12,805 nucleotides of DNA from Ignavibacteriaceae bacterium (GCA_025449775.1 JANWIS010000056.1:1-12805); one strand, 5' to 3'. Shown: positions 1 to 7,356, counted from the first letter of the stretch. The notes: generated by a model not told the origin, from the sequence alone. Program-made: numbers and translations.

Positions 1-793
1 AAACAATCGAGATAATAATTCCCCGCTTTGCAATATTACCGGACTTTGCTGCGTAACATCTCTGGTGAAAACCGGGATCGGTAAATGTCCATAACGCAAT
101 TAAAAACCAGATGATTATAAATGCCGGCGACATTCCACCAGTTACTTTCAAATGATTTTCAGGAACAGAAGAAGAAATAAAATCAATTCCGCCAAAATTT
201 ATTGCCGAGAAAATTAAAACAACAATAAATCCAACAAACATTACAAAAAACTGGAACACATCAGCATAAACATTCGAACGGAATCCTCCTTTAATCAAAT
301 AGACCATTGAAAGAACAAGTGAAATTATAAGTGAAGGAATTAGAGAAAGATGGAATATCAATGAAACCAGGTTTGCAGTCATTAAAAGATAAGGTGCAGG
401 AGAAACGAGAACAAAAACAATAATTGCAGAAACTAATCCAACTTTCCTGCCATAAATTTCCGTCAGCTTATCGGGAATTGTAAACAGAGATGCTTCTCTG
501 ATTTTTTTTGCGAAGAAAATAGCGAAAAGAAAAGCGAAGATGTAATAAGGCAATCCTTGTGTAAACCAGCTTACAAGTCCGTATCGATAAGTAAATTCCC
601 CTACTCCAAGAATTCCTCCGTACCAGGTGGAAACATTTATTGCAATAAATAAAAATAGTCCGAGACTTCGGTTTGATAAAAGATAGTCGCTCGCTTCAGA
701 TTTTGTTTTTCTTCCTGAGTAAAATCCGATAAATAAAAGAATTGAAAAAAAGAGAATGATTATAAAAATATCAAGCGGATTAAAAGAGATCAT
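1..793 (-). CDS. Sodium:solute symporter (SSS family), candidate thiamine transporter, 3'-truncated by window edge
   Basis: Reading from the ATG at 791-793 gives 264 uninterrupted residues; the stop lies outside the window. Hydrophobic segments lie near residues 8-25, 45-64, 76-95, 118-140, 147-167, 179-199 and 223-237, so about half of a usual 12-14-helix SSS protein is present. Family marks visible are the GRKTKSEASDYLLSNRSLG stretch after helix 1 (residues 27-45), STWYGG in helix 2 (55-60), VYADVFQF (175-182) and DPGFHQRCYAAKS (239-251). The start overlaps the thiamine pyrophosphokinase stop by 14 bases, which suggests translational coupling, and no strong Shine-Dalgarno is visible. SSS proteins couple Na+ entry to solute uptake across the inner membrane. 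The substrate is inferred only from operon position: it sits downstream of a TPP riboswitch with a TonB receptor and the kinase, where PnuT is often found. Family is nearly certain; thiamine specificity is a good inference. Confidence 0.9.
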   Translation of the reverse strand, partial: MISFNPLDIFIIILFFSILLFIGFYSGRKTKSEASDYLLSNRSLGLFLFIAINVSTWYGGILGVGEFTYRYGLVSWFTQGLPYYIFAFLFAIFFAKKIREASLFTIPDKLTEIYGRKVGLVSAIIVFVLVSPAPYLLMTANLVSLIFHLSLIPSLIISLVLSMVYLIKGGFRSNVYADVFQFFVMFVGFIVVLIFSAINFGGIDFISSSVPENHLKVTGGMSPAFIIIWFLIALWTFTDPGFHQRCYAAKSGNIAKRGIIISIV

Positions 794-1433
794 ACTTCAT
801 CATCAAATTAACATCACGGATAACGAATATAACACCAGACTTGATTTTCAATTCAACTTCATTGCTTGTTGCGATATTGCTTGTGCTTTCTCTTTCACCG
901 AAAGGAAGTGTTGTTTTTGACAAAGGATATTTTAAACCTTTCGAAGTGATTTTTGTTTTATTGTCGAAGCCATAAATTGAGATTGTCTCTCCGGGATGAG
1001 TTTTCAGTTTTGCATTTCCACGAAATGGTTTTAGAAAAGAATTTTCAGCAATGAGAGATAATTCTATTTTCGGGAAGAACTTTAGCACAATTCCAAGATT
1101 ACAGAATGTATGATCAAGACGGTTGCCAGTAACTCCAGTCAGTAAAGCTTTATCAAAACCTTTTGAGATTGCATATGTAATACACTTTTCAACATCAGTA
1201 TCATTTTGTCTTTTTAACTGGATAATTTTTGTTCTGCTTTTAAAATGATTCAATGCCGTTTGTGAAATTGAATCAAGATCGCCGATTATTAAATCCGGAT
1301 GCAATTTCATCTTCAAGGCTGAGTTTGCTCCACCGTCAGCACAAATTAAATTTTCATATCCTTTCATCTGAAAAAAGGAAATTATTTTTTTCCTCGGTGG
1401 TTTTCCGTTAGCAAGTATGATGCATTTTTTCAT
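780..1433 (-). CDS. thiN: Thiamine pyrophosphokinase
   Basis: This cytoplasmic kinase transfers pyrophosphate from ATP to thiamine, giving TPP directly (EC 2.7.6.2), the salvage step for imported thiamine. The 217-residue length is normal for the bacterial family. Visible motifs are ADGGAN (residues 32-37), the metal-binding GDLDS (51-55), QNDTDVEK (76-83), TGVTGNRLDHT (99-109) and, in the C-terminal thiamine-binding domain, GLKYPL (166-171) followed by the STSN segment (183-186) and an SGV strand (199-201). The ATG at 1431-1433 begins MKKCIILANG, a typical first beta strand, so the start is convincing despite the lack of a clear Shine-Dalgarno. It is the second gene of the TPP-riboswitch operon, 104 bases after the TonB receptor, and overlaps the symporter start. 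Its product is the riboswitch ligand, so it closes a feedback loop. Confidence 0.95.
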   Translation of the reverse strand: MKKCIILANGKPPRKKIISFFQMKGYENLICADGGANSALKMKLHPDLIIGDLDSISQTALNHFKSRTKIIQLKRQNDTDVEKCITYAISKGFDKALLTGVTGNRLDHTFCNLGIVLKFFPKIELSLIAENSFLKPFRGNAKLKTHPGETISIYGFDNKTKITSKGLKYPLSKTTLPFGERESTSNIATSNEVELKIKSGVIFVIRDVNLMMKYDLF

Positions 1434-1461
1434 AACTAATAATCAATTTAGTCTTCTAATG

Positions 1462-1527
1462 TCACACTGAGCTTGTCGAAGTGTGAACTAACCAAAAGAA
1501 GTCAGTCTTCGACAGGCTCAGACTGAC
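1462..1527. repeat. Pair of inverted REP-like stem-loops with shared loop and compensated stems
   Basis: Unit 1 (1462-1486) pairs TCACACT (1462-1468) with AGTGTGA (1480-1486) around an 11-base loop. Unit 2 (1501-1527) pairs GTCAGTCT (1501-1508) with AGACTGAC (1520-1527) around an 11-base loop. The loop of unit 2, TCGACAGGCTC, is the reverse complement of the unit 1 loop except for one base (TCGACAAGCTC). The two units are therefore opposite-facing copies of one element whose loop is conserved while both stem arms differ and still pair. They fill most of the 104-base gap between the receptor and kinase genes. There is no T-run after either hairpin, so they do not look like intrinsic terminators. 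I recall similar TTCGACARGCTCA motifs as dispersed intergenic repeats in several bacterial phyla, but could not search. They could also modulate mRNA stability between the two cistrons. Confidence 0.8.
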
Positions 1528-1537
1528 AAAAATGATT

Positions 1538-4042
1538 TTACAATCCAACCTGGATTCCAGCTAACCAATTTCTTTCAGCCGCTGGGAAAAATTCTTTTCC
1601 GATTGCATAAGCCGAATACAAATTATCAAAAATATTATTTACATGAAGATAAATTTTCCATGGTGTCAAAGAATTTATCATGGCAAATTCATAGCTCATA
1701 AAAACATCAGAGACAAAATATTCTTCATTCAGATTATCGGAATAGTCAACAAATCCGGGATAAAGATTTAAATAGCTTTCAAGATTTTCATCGTAATTAT
1801 CAGAATAAAATTCGCCAACATATTTTCCACTTAGTCTTAAATAAAATCCCGACTGCTGAAACGCAGCACCAATGTTTGCAAGAAAATCAGGAAAACCGGT
1901 AATTCTGTTTCCGCTTACGTCAATGAAACTACTGTCATCAATAAAGAATTTTCCATCTTCAATTGTGTTTTTACTGACTGTTGCATTTCCGAAAAGTTCA
2001 AGCTTGTCATCAATAAATTTCACGATTGCAGAAAATTCTGCACCGAGATGAATTGTACGATCAACATTTCCTGTTGTCGGCTGACCAAATCTGTCCACCT
2101 GTCCGTCTTTCACAATTTCATCATTAAATAGCATATAAAAAAGATTAAGAGTAAGTGAAAGATTTTCTTCATTAAATGATACACCAAGTTCAAAGTCGTT
2201 CATCGTTTCAGGTTTTACAAGCGGCTCATCATAATTGTAAGTTCCATCCGAATTAATTTCAAACTGCGGAACTTGATCAGCGCTCGATTCAGCAGCATCG
2301 TAATATTCTTTCAATCTTGGTTCGCGTGAAACTCGTGCAAAAGATAAATAAATATTTAACGGAGCTGTTGGTTTGTAGTTAACTCCAATCCGCGGATTAA
2401 AAAAAAGATTGCTGACTGTAAAATCCGTTCCAACGTATTCTTCATCAAATAATTTGTACTTGTGATATGCCAATTGTAATTCGCCGAGTAAATTCCAGTA
2501 TTCATTTAATTTGAATGATTCATTAACAAATATGCTGTAAATGTCTTTGGCTCCATTGTATGAATAATATTTATATTCTTTAGTAACTCCTGGAGGAAGA
2601 TTCTCAGCAAAATTAATACTTCCCCAATGAAGTGAATTATGTTTCCGGAATTCTGCTCCAAAGAAAAGAGTTCCGTTTCCGTGGTCATAGCTGAATCTTG
2701 GAATCCAGCCGTATTGTTCATTTTCAACCTGTGCGCGAATCAATGCATTTGTTGGAACATAATTAGTATCAAATCCATTTTCTTTCAATCTAAAATAGTC
2801 ATCATAAAAAACCGACCACGAACCATCATAATCAAAAAAACCATTTCCAATCACCAAAAATAAAGCGGAATTCATTTTTAAATTTTTATTAATCTGCCAT
2901 TCATTTAATAACTCATAATGAGGCTGAGAAAAATTTTCAATCTCTTCCTGTCTTCTTGGAACAACAAATGTGTAACCTGTTTCATCTGCTTCCCAGTATG
3001 AATAATTTTCTCGTCGTAATGATTTATCTTTTACGGCAAACTTAACAACACCGGTGTATCCCAAACCATCTTCAATTGGTCCACCGTAAAAATTAATTTG
3101 AGTGGTAAAGTTCTCATCAAATCGAACTGCCGAAAGAAAATAATTTTTAAAATTGACTTTCGTCAACTGTTTATATCCTGAACTTATTATTTGTCCAAGC
3201 TTTGCATAAACTGAATATTGATTGTCAATCAGTCCGCTTGAAAAAGATGCAGAATATTTTCTTGTAACATAAGAACCGTACGATGCAGATAGTTCAACTT
3301 TGGGTTTGTTTGAGAATGATGATGTGATAAGATTTATTGAACCGCCGATGGCCGGATAACCGAACACACCTGAACCAGCTCCTCTTTGAACCTGAATGAG
3401 TTCAGTGCTTGAAAGAAGATCCGGAAAATCCAGCCAGTAAACATTGTGGTCTTCGGGATCATTCTGCGGAATTCCATTTATTGAAACTGTAATTCTTCTC
3501 TGATCAAATCCGCGAATGCTCAGATAGTTGTATCCGATTCCATTTCCGCTTTCGGAATAAAAAGTTGATGACGGAAGATCACTAAGATATTTCGGAACAT
3601 CGTAGACTGTGTAAACTTTTTCAATCTCTTTTTTATCTATCTGATCGTATGCTAGAGGAGTAATTCCCTTTTGACCAAGTGTCGCTTCAATAAGAACTGT
3701 TTGAGATGGAATTATTTTTTTATTCAGATAGAAGGTATAGAAAATATTTTCATTCGAAGTTTGTATTTCGGGAATATTTAAAAGCTCTTTTGCAGTGATG
3801 ATTCCCGTCTCATATCCAACATTACTTATTGTCAGCGTATCTTCATCAGTAATTTCAGTTGATAGAATAAATTCGCCGTTGGAATCAGTAAATGTTCCGA
3901 CTCCAATTTTACTAATGACAATAACATTTACATTTTGCAAAGGCAGGTTAGTTTCTGCATCAACAATTTTCCCTTTGAGAGTAATTTGTTGTGCAGAAGT
4001 AAGAAAATTTAAAATAAAAAAAAGAACAATTGTGATTTTCAT
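1538..4042 (-). CDS. TonB-dependent outer-membrane receptor, probable thiamine/TPP importer
   Basis: The 834-residue protein has a signal peptide (about residues 1-18, MKITIVLFFILNFLTSAQ), a carboxypeptidase-regulatory-like beta-sandwich (about 20-105, with GVGTFTDSNGEF), a plug domain (about 125-242, with LSIRGFDQRRITVSINGIP and the IGGSINLITS end) and a beta-barrel to the C-terminus. This domain order is typical of Bacteroidota-type receptors, which import scarce ligands using TonB-ExbBD energy. I chose the ATG at 4040-4042 because GGAGGA (4048-4053) lies 5 bases upstream and the signal peptide begins there. An in-frame GTG at 4088-4090 would add 16 residues but would place coding sequence through the riboswitch terminator. 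Being first behind the TPP riboswitch, ahead of thiamine pyrophosphokinase, makes thiamine or its phosphates the likely ligand. Receptor identity is certain from sequence; the substrate is inferred from regulation. Confidence 0.93.
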   Translation of the reverse strand: MKITIVLFFILNFLTSAQQITLKGKIVDAETNLPLQNVNVIVISKIGVGTFTDSNGEFILSTEITDEDTLTISNVGYETGIITAKELLNIPEIQTSNENIFYTFYLNKKIIPSQTVLIEATLGQKGITPLAYDQIDKKEIEKVYTVYDVPKYLSDLPSSTFYSESGNGIGYNYLSIRGFDQRRITVSINGIPQNDPEDHNVYWLDFPDLLSSTELIQVQRGAGSGVFGYPAIGGSINLITSSFSNKPKVELSASYGSYVTRKYSASFSSGLIDNQYSVYAKLGQIISSGYKQLTKVNFKNYFLSAVRFDENFTTQINFYGGPIEDGLGYTGVVKFAVKDKSLRRENYSYWEADETGYTFVVPRRQEEIENFSQPHYELLNEWQINKNLKMNSALFLVIGNGFFDYDGSWSVFYDDYFRLKENGFDTNYVPTNALIRAQVENEQYGWIPRFSYDHGNGTLFFGAEFRKHNSLHWGSINFAENLPPGVTKEYKYYSYNGAKDIYSIFVNESFKLNEYWNLLGELQLAYHKYKLFDEEYVGTDFTVSNLFFNPRIGVNYKPTAPLNIYLSFARVSREPRLKEYYDAAESSADQVPQFEINSDGTYNYDEPLVKPETMNDFELGVSFNEENLSLTLNLFYMLFNDEIVKDGQVDRFGQPTTGNVDRTIHLGAEFSAIVKFIDDKLELFGNATVSKNTIEDGKFFIDDSSFIDVSGNRITGFPDFLANIGAAFQQSGFYLRLSGKYVGEFYSDNYDENLESYLNLYPGFVDYSDNLNEEYFVSDVFMSYEFAMINSLTPWKIYLHVNNIFDNLYSAYAIGKEFFPAAERNWLAGIQVGL

Positions 4043-4047
4043 ACCAA

Positions 4048-4053
4048 TCCTCC
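4048..4053 (-). promoter_or_regulatory. Ribosome binding site fixing the receptor start
   Basis: The minus strand reads GGAGGA, 5 bases before the ATG at 4040-4042. It lies immediately after the terminator U-tract (4057-4063), as expected for a gene controlled by transcription attenuation. It rules in the 834-residue start over the longer GTG start. Confidence 0.85.
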
Positions 4054-4056
4054 ATG

Positions 4057-4082
4057 AAAAAAAGCCGTTTGAAGAAACGGCT
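4057..4082 (-). terminator. Intrinsic terminator of the TPP riboswitch
   Basis: On the minus strand AGCCGTTT (4082-4075) pairs perfectly with AAACGGCT (4070-4063) around a CTTC tetraloop, followed by seven T residues (4063-4057, sharing one base with the stem). It sits between the aptamer and the receptor's ribosome binding site, so it is the regulatory off-state hairpin. Its 5' arm carries the same AGCCGTT heptamer as the 5' strand of aptamer stem P1 (4193-4187). The aptamer 3' strand AACGGGCT (4110-4103) could pair with either copy. Confidence 0.92.
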
Positions 4083-4102
4083 AAAATCACTATTGTTCTC
4101 TT

Positions 4103-4193
4103 AGCCCGTTTTCCTACGCTGGCATTACCCAGATCAGGTGTTAGGGTATTATCTCAGTCATCCCAAAGGCTCGGGATAACACCCCTAACGGCT
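4103..4193 (-). ncRNA. TPP riboswitch (THI element) aptamer
   Basis: The minus strand shows the conserved thi-box features: AGGGG near the 5' side, a P3 helix (ATCCC 4177-4173 with GGGAT 4164-4160), the pyrimidine-sensing CTGAGA (4157-4152), ACCC, and the pyrophosphate-sensing core ACCTGATCTGGG with TAATGCCAGCGTAGG (4139-4113). P1 is formed by AGCCGTT (4193-4187) and AACGGGCT (4110-4103) with one bulged G. TPP binding would stabilise P1 and leave the downstream terminator arm free to form its hairpin, turning the operon off. Without TPP, the P1 3' strand can instead pair with the terminator's 5' arm. This is established behaviour for this RNA class; the specific switch pairing is my reading of the sequence. 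It controls the receptor, kinase and symporter genes. Confidence 0.97.
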
Positions 4194-4230
4194 TGAAGTA
4201 AATAAAATAAAGAACGAATTAATTACAGTT

Positions 4231-4261
4231 TAAAAGTAATTATTAAAATAAGTGGAATCAA
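4231..4261 (-). promoter_or_regulatory. Candidate promoter of the thiamine operon
   Basis: The minus strand has TTG (4261-4259), a 20-base spacer, then TACTTTTA (4238-4231), seven of eight positions matching the Bacteroidota -7 box TAnnTTTG. Transcription would start near 4224, leaving about 30 bases before the aptamer. The -33 TTG overlaps the stop codon of the LysM transglycosylase. The same 20-base spacing occurs in the candidate promoter at 7274-7304. It is inferred from sequence only, in an AT-rich context where chance matches occur. Confidence 0.4.
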
Positions 4262-4268
4262 CCCACTT
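4250..4268 (-). terminator. Weak hairpin at the end of the LysM transglycosylase gene
   Basis: On the minus strand AAGTGG (4268-4263) pairs with CCACTT (4255-4250) around a 7-base loop that contains the TGA stop, followed by ATTTTAATAATT. The stem is short and the T-tract interrupted, so it may terminate inefficiently or merely protect the 3' end. It overlaps the candidate thiamine-operon promoter. Confidence 0.35.
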
Positions 4269-7245
4269 TAATTTTTTGTCCGGCAATTATTTTACTGCTG
4301 GAAAGGTTATTTAGCTTCTTAAGTTTTTGAACAGATGTATTATACTTCGTTGCAATTGAATAGAGAGATTCACCTTTCTCAACTAAATGATATCCAGCAA
4401 CCGGATTATAACTTTCACTGCCGGTTGATTTTCGGATTACTAAATTCTGTCCTGCTTTGATTTTACTTTCTGAAATATTATTCCATTGTTTCAAACTTGC
4501 GATTGAAACTTTATAATTCTCAGCAATGATGCTTAAAGTTTCACCTTTTTTAACTTTGTGATGTATGTAATCACCGCTCGATTTGTTTGTTGTTTTAGTT
4601 ACTACAGTTTTTGTTTCTCCACTGGAATAAATCACTAATGATTTACCTGCAAGAATGCGGCTGCTTTTCAGGTTGTTCCATCTTTTAATATCATCCACTG
4701 AAACATCATACAAATCAGCTATACCAATAATTGTTTCGCCTGGCTGTATTGAATGATTAATAGCTTCTCCGGTCAGTTCAAAACTTTTTGAAACATTTTT
4801 TGTAACAAGAACAGGCGGATCATCAGAATATATTTTTAAAGTTTTCCCGGCAACTATTTTATCATTCGATAAGTCATTCCATTCCCTAATGCTGGATGTT
4901 GAAACTCTATAAGTTTCGGCGATGCTTCCAATCGTTTCACCTTTTTTGATTTTATGATAATTAACATTTGCATCGGGTGTCGTTGTGCTTTCAACAAATG
5001 AAGAAGTCGGTTCAGTTGTGTAAATCTTTAAGCTTGCACCGACAAGTATTTTATTACTCTTTAACCCATTCCATTTTTTTAATTCAGAGACAGATACATG
5101 ATATTTTTCTGCAATCTGACCGATTGTATCTCCCTTCCTGACTTTATAATTATAGAGATTGCCTTTAGTGTTCTTGCTGGAAATTTCTGTGGTTGTTGGA
5201 GTATAACTCTCATCGGTATAAATTTTTAATTTTTTACCAGCAATTATTTTGTTGTTTGCCAGGTCATTCCATTCCTTAATGGCTGCAATGCTAACTCCGT
5301 ACTGAGTTGCTATTAATCCAAGATTTTCTCCACGTCTGATTGTATGATACACATATGCATCTATAGAATTTTCAGAATAAGTTTTCGGAGCTTTTTCTTC
5401 TATCTCGGTACTTTTATCAAGGCTGGCATAATAATCCTGTTTATCATCAGGTACATAGATTGTTAAAATTTGTCCGATTTTTATTGAAGAAGTATAGGGA
5501 ATATTATTCCAGTTCCTTACATCACTCACTCTCGAATTGAACATATCAGCTATTCCAAGTAAACTGTCGTCTTTTTTTACTTTGTATGTAACCGGCTGAT
5601 AGTTTTCAGGAATGATTGCTTCGATTGTTCCTTCTAATTCTTTTTCTTCAGTATAAAGTGTTGTTACTGAGTTTGTTTCAGTTTCACCAACAGTTTCGGT
5701 TGATGATTCTGTTACCGGCTGAACATCATTAACATCTTGAGTAACATCGCCGCTGTTAAGAGTCAGATATGGTGAAATATATTCTTCGTCTGTATTATTA
5801 CCATTATCTTCCGCAACAACAATATCAGTATTGAATGAATAGTTATTTTGATTCGGATCAATTAGTACAGGAATCCTTAAAGGAACACCAACATATAATT
5901 TAGATTTTGTAGAAATATTGTTTGCATCTGCAAGTTCGTAAACAGTTACACCATACTTTTTTGCAATCCTTGTAAGCGTTTCACCTTTTCGTACTTCATG
6001 AACTAGGAAAGTTCTTCTTGCTGACTCAGGAATGTTTTGAAGCTGAGCTGCAAATTGTTCAAGGGAACCTTTAGGAATTTTTAATGGATATCCTCCTGAA
6101 AAATCGGGTGGTGTACTCAACTGAATAAGTTCAGGATTCATATCCTGTAAAGTATTTAAATCTGTACCACAGATAGTTGCTAGGTAACCAAGGTCTATAG
6201 CTCCGGGAATATTGTATGATTCATATTCATATGGAGTTTGGAATTGAATATCACTGAAACCATATGCCAATGGATCCATAGCAATCATACAAACAGCAAT
6301 GTACTGAGGTACATAATTCCTTGTTTCCTTAGGAAGATTTTTTCTTATTGACCAGAAATCATCTGAACCGGATTTTACTATCGCTCTTTTTACCCGGCCT
6401 TCTCCCGAATTGTATGCTGCCAATACAAGATACCAATCACCCAAAGAATTATATAAATCTTTTAAGTGTCTTGCCGCAGCTGTTGTGGATTTTACAGGAT
6501 CTCGTCTTTCATCAAAGTAAAAGCTTGATTGAAGTCCATAAATATTACCCGTTGATTTTATGAATTGCCAGAGACCGACAGCTCTTGCCCATGATCGTGC
6601 AGTAGGATTCAATCCGCTTTCCATCATACTTAAATAAACGAGTTGTTTAGGAACTCCTTCACTTGCAAAAATATTTGTCATCATTGGAAAATATTTACCG
6701 GATCTTTCCAGCCATGTTCGCATTGTACCGCTGCCTCTGCCTGTAAAATAAGTTAGATATTGTTCAACATAACCATTTACTTCAAGAGGAATATCTCCGG
6801 GAATAATTTCTTGCTGAGTCGTCTCTTCTTCAGGTATCTCAATTTCAGGAACGGAGTCTTTCATCCATTCTTCTAAAGCAGCTGTTGATACTCCGGGTGG
6901 TAATTCATGTAATTGATCGACATAAGCTTTGTAGTCTTCAATGATTGAGGTTTCAAGTTCAATGTAGGCTTCGTTATCATCAACTCCCGGATAATAGCTT
7001 AGATTGTTAATTATCCTTAAAGCTGATTCATAGTTTTGAACGGCAGGTTCAATCTCGTTTAGATTTTGTTTCTCGAGTGCATTGAGGTAATACTGCCTTG
7101 CTTGTTCAAGCATTTCAGCAACAACACCATTTTTTTGATAAGGAACTTCTTCTTCCCTCTTACTTACCTCATCGCTGCTGCTGCATGCTGATATTACAAG
7201 TAATGAAAATAGTAATAATGGCTTCTTCAGAACTTTAAATTGCAT
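4258..7245 (-). CDS. mltD: MltD-like lipoprotein lytic transglycosylase with eight LysM repeats
   Basis: It cleaves the MurNAc-GlcNAc bonds of peptidoglycan, leaving 1,6-anhydro ends, from a membrane-anchored periplasmic position. The N-terminus carries a lipoprotein signal with lipobox ISAC, the lipidated Cys being residue 21. A short linker region follows, then an SLT catalytic domain (about 155-320) with catalytic Glu209 in SMMESGLNP, AVGLWQFI (222-229) and LAAYNSGEGRV (275-285). Eight LysM domains follow at about 414-459, 552-598, 632-676, 698-742, 762-806, 829-873, 893-938 and 950-994, separated by Ser/Thr-rich linkers. At 995 residues it is about twice the length of E. coli MltD, which has far fewer LysM units. 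The ATG at 7243-7245 has GGAG 7 bases upstream. It appears monocistronic, with its own candidate promoter upstream. The catalytic assignment is firm; the orthology to mltD is approximate. Confidence 0.93.
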   Translation of the reverse strand: MQFKVLKKPLLLFSLLVISACSSSDEVSKREEEVPYQKNGVVAEMLEQARQYYLNALEKQNLNEIEPAVQNYESALRIINNLSYYPGVDDNEAYIELETSIIEDYKAYVDQLHELPPGVSTAALEEWMKDSVPEIEIPEEETTQQEIIPGDIPLEVNGYVEQYLTYFTGRGSGTMRTWLERSGKYFPMMTNIFASEGVPKQLVYLSMMESGLNPTARSWARAVGLWQFIKSTGNIYGLQSSFYFDERRDPVKSTTAAARHLKDLYNSLGDWYLVLAAYNSGEGRVKRAIVKSGSDDFWSIRKNLPKETRNYVPQYIAVCMIAMDPLAYGFSDIQFQTPYEYESYNIPGAIDLGYLATICGTDLNTLQDMNPELIQLSTPPDFSGGYPLKIPKGSLEQFAAQLQNIPESARRTFLVHEVRKGETLTRIAKKYGVTVYELADANNISTKSKLYVGVPLRIPVLIDPNQNNYSFNTDIVVAEDNGNNTDEEYISPYLTLNSGDVTQDVNDVQPVTESSTETVGETETNSVTTLYTEEKELEGTIEAIIPENYQPVTYKVKKDDSLLGIADMFNSRVSDVRNWNNIPYTSSIKIGQILTIYVPDDKQDYYASLDKSTEIEEKAPKTYSENSIDAYVYHTIRRGENLGLIATQYGVSIAAIKEWNDLANNKIIAGKKLKIYTDESYTPTTTEISSKNTKGNLYNYKVRKGDTIGQIAEKYHVSVSELKKWNGLKSNKILVGASLKIYTTEPTSSFVESTTTPDANVNYHKIKKGETIGSIAETYRVSTSSIREWNDLSNDKIVAGKTLKIYSDDPPVLVTKNVSKSFELTGEAINHSIQPGETIIGIADLYDVSVDDIKRWNNLKSSRILAGKSLVIYSSGETKTVVTKTTNKSSGDYIHHKVKKGETLSIIAENYKVSIASLKQWNNISESKIKAGQNLVIRKSTGSESYNPVAGYHLVEKGESLYSIATKYNTSVQKLKKLNNLSSSKIIAGQKIKVG

Positions 7246-7273
7246 ATGTTTTCTCCGGTAAAAAATGCTCGGC

Positions 7274-7304
7274 CAAATTTAGTGTTTAGGAAAACCTTTA
7301 TCAA
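7274..7304 (-). promoter_or_regulatory. Candidate promoter of the LysM transglycosylase
   Basis: The minus strand has TTG (7304-7302), a 20-base spacer and TAAATTTG (7281-7274), a full match to the Bacteroidota -7 consensus TAnnTTTG. The inferred start near 7267 leaves a leader of about 20 bases that includes the GGAG ribosome binding site. It is the best promoter match in the window. The assumption that this organism uses Bacteroidota-type promoters is an inference. Confidence 0.5.
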
Positions 7305-7325
7305 GTAATAAATCAGATGTTCCCC

Positions 7326-7352
7326 ATAACTCGTGAATATTCAGTGAGTTAT
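7326..7352. repeat. Interrupted dyad between the carboxylase and LysM genes
   Basis: ATAACTC (7326-7332) is the exact inverse of GAGTTAT (7346-7352), and between them sits the perfect 8-base palindrome GAATATTC (7335-7342). No T-tract follows on the minus strand, so it is not a classical terminator. It lies 5 bases past the carboxylase stop and about 22 bases upstream of the candidate -33 box at 7302-7304. It could be a 3'-end stabilising hairpin or an operator for the LysM gene. Confidence 0.5.
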
Positions 7353-7356
7353 TTGG

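Noticed and set aside
1462..1527. Reading the repeat pair as an intrinsic terminator of the receptor gene
   Set aside because: Neither hairpin has a downstream T-tract on the minus strand, and termination here would cut off the kinase and symporter that the riboswitch is expected to control.
3795..4196. 133-codon open frame on the plus strand covering the riboswitch
   Set aside because: It runs antisense to the receptor's signal and regulatory-like domains and through the TPP aptamer and terminator, has no recognisable domain, and the RNA structure explains the sequence better.
6348..6563. 71-codon plus-strand frame within the LysM transglycosylase
   Set aside because: It is antisense to the catalytic SLT domain with conserved family motifs; no independent support.
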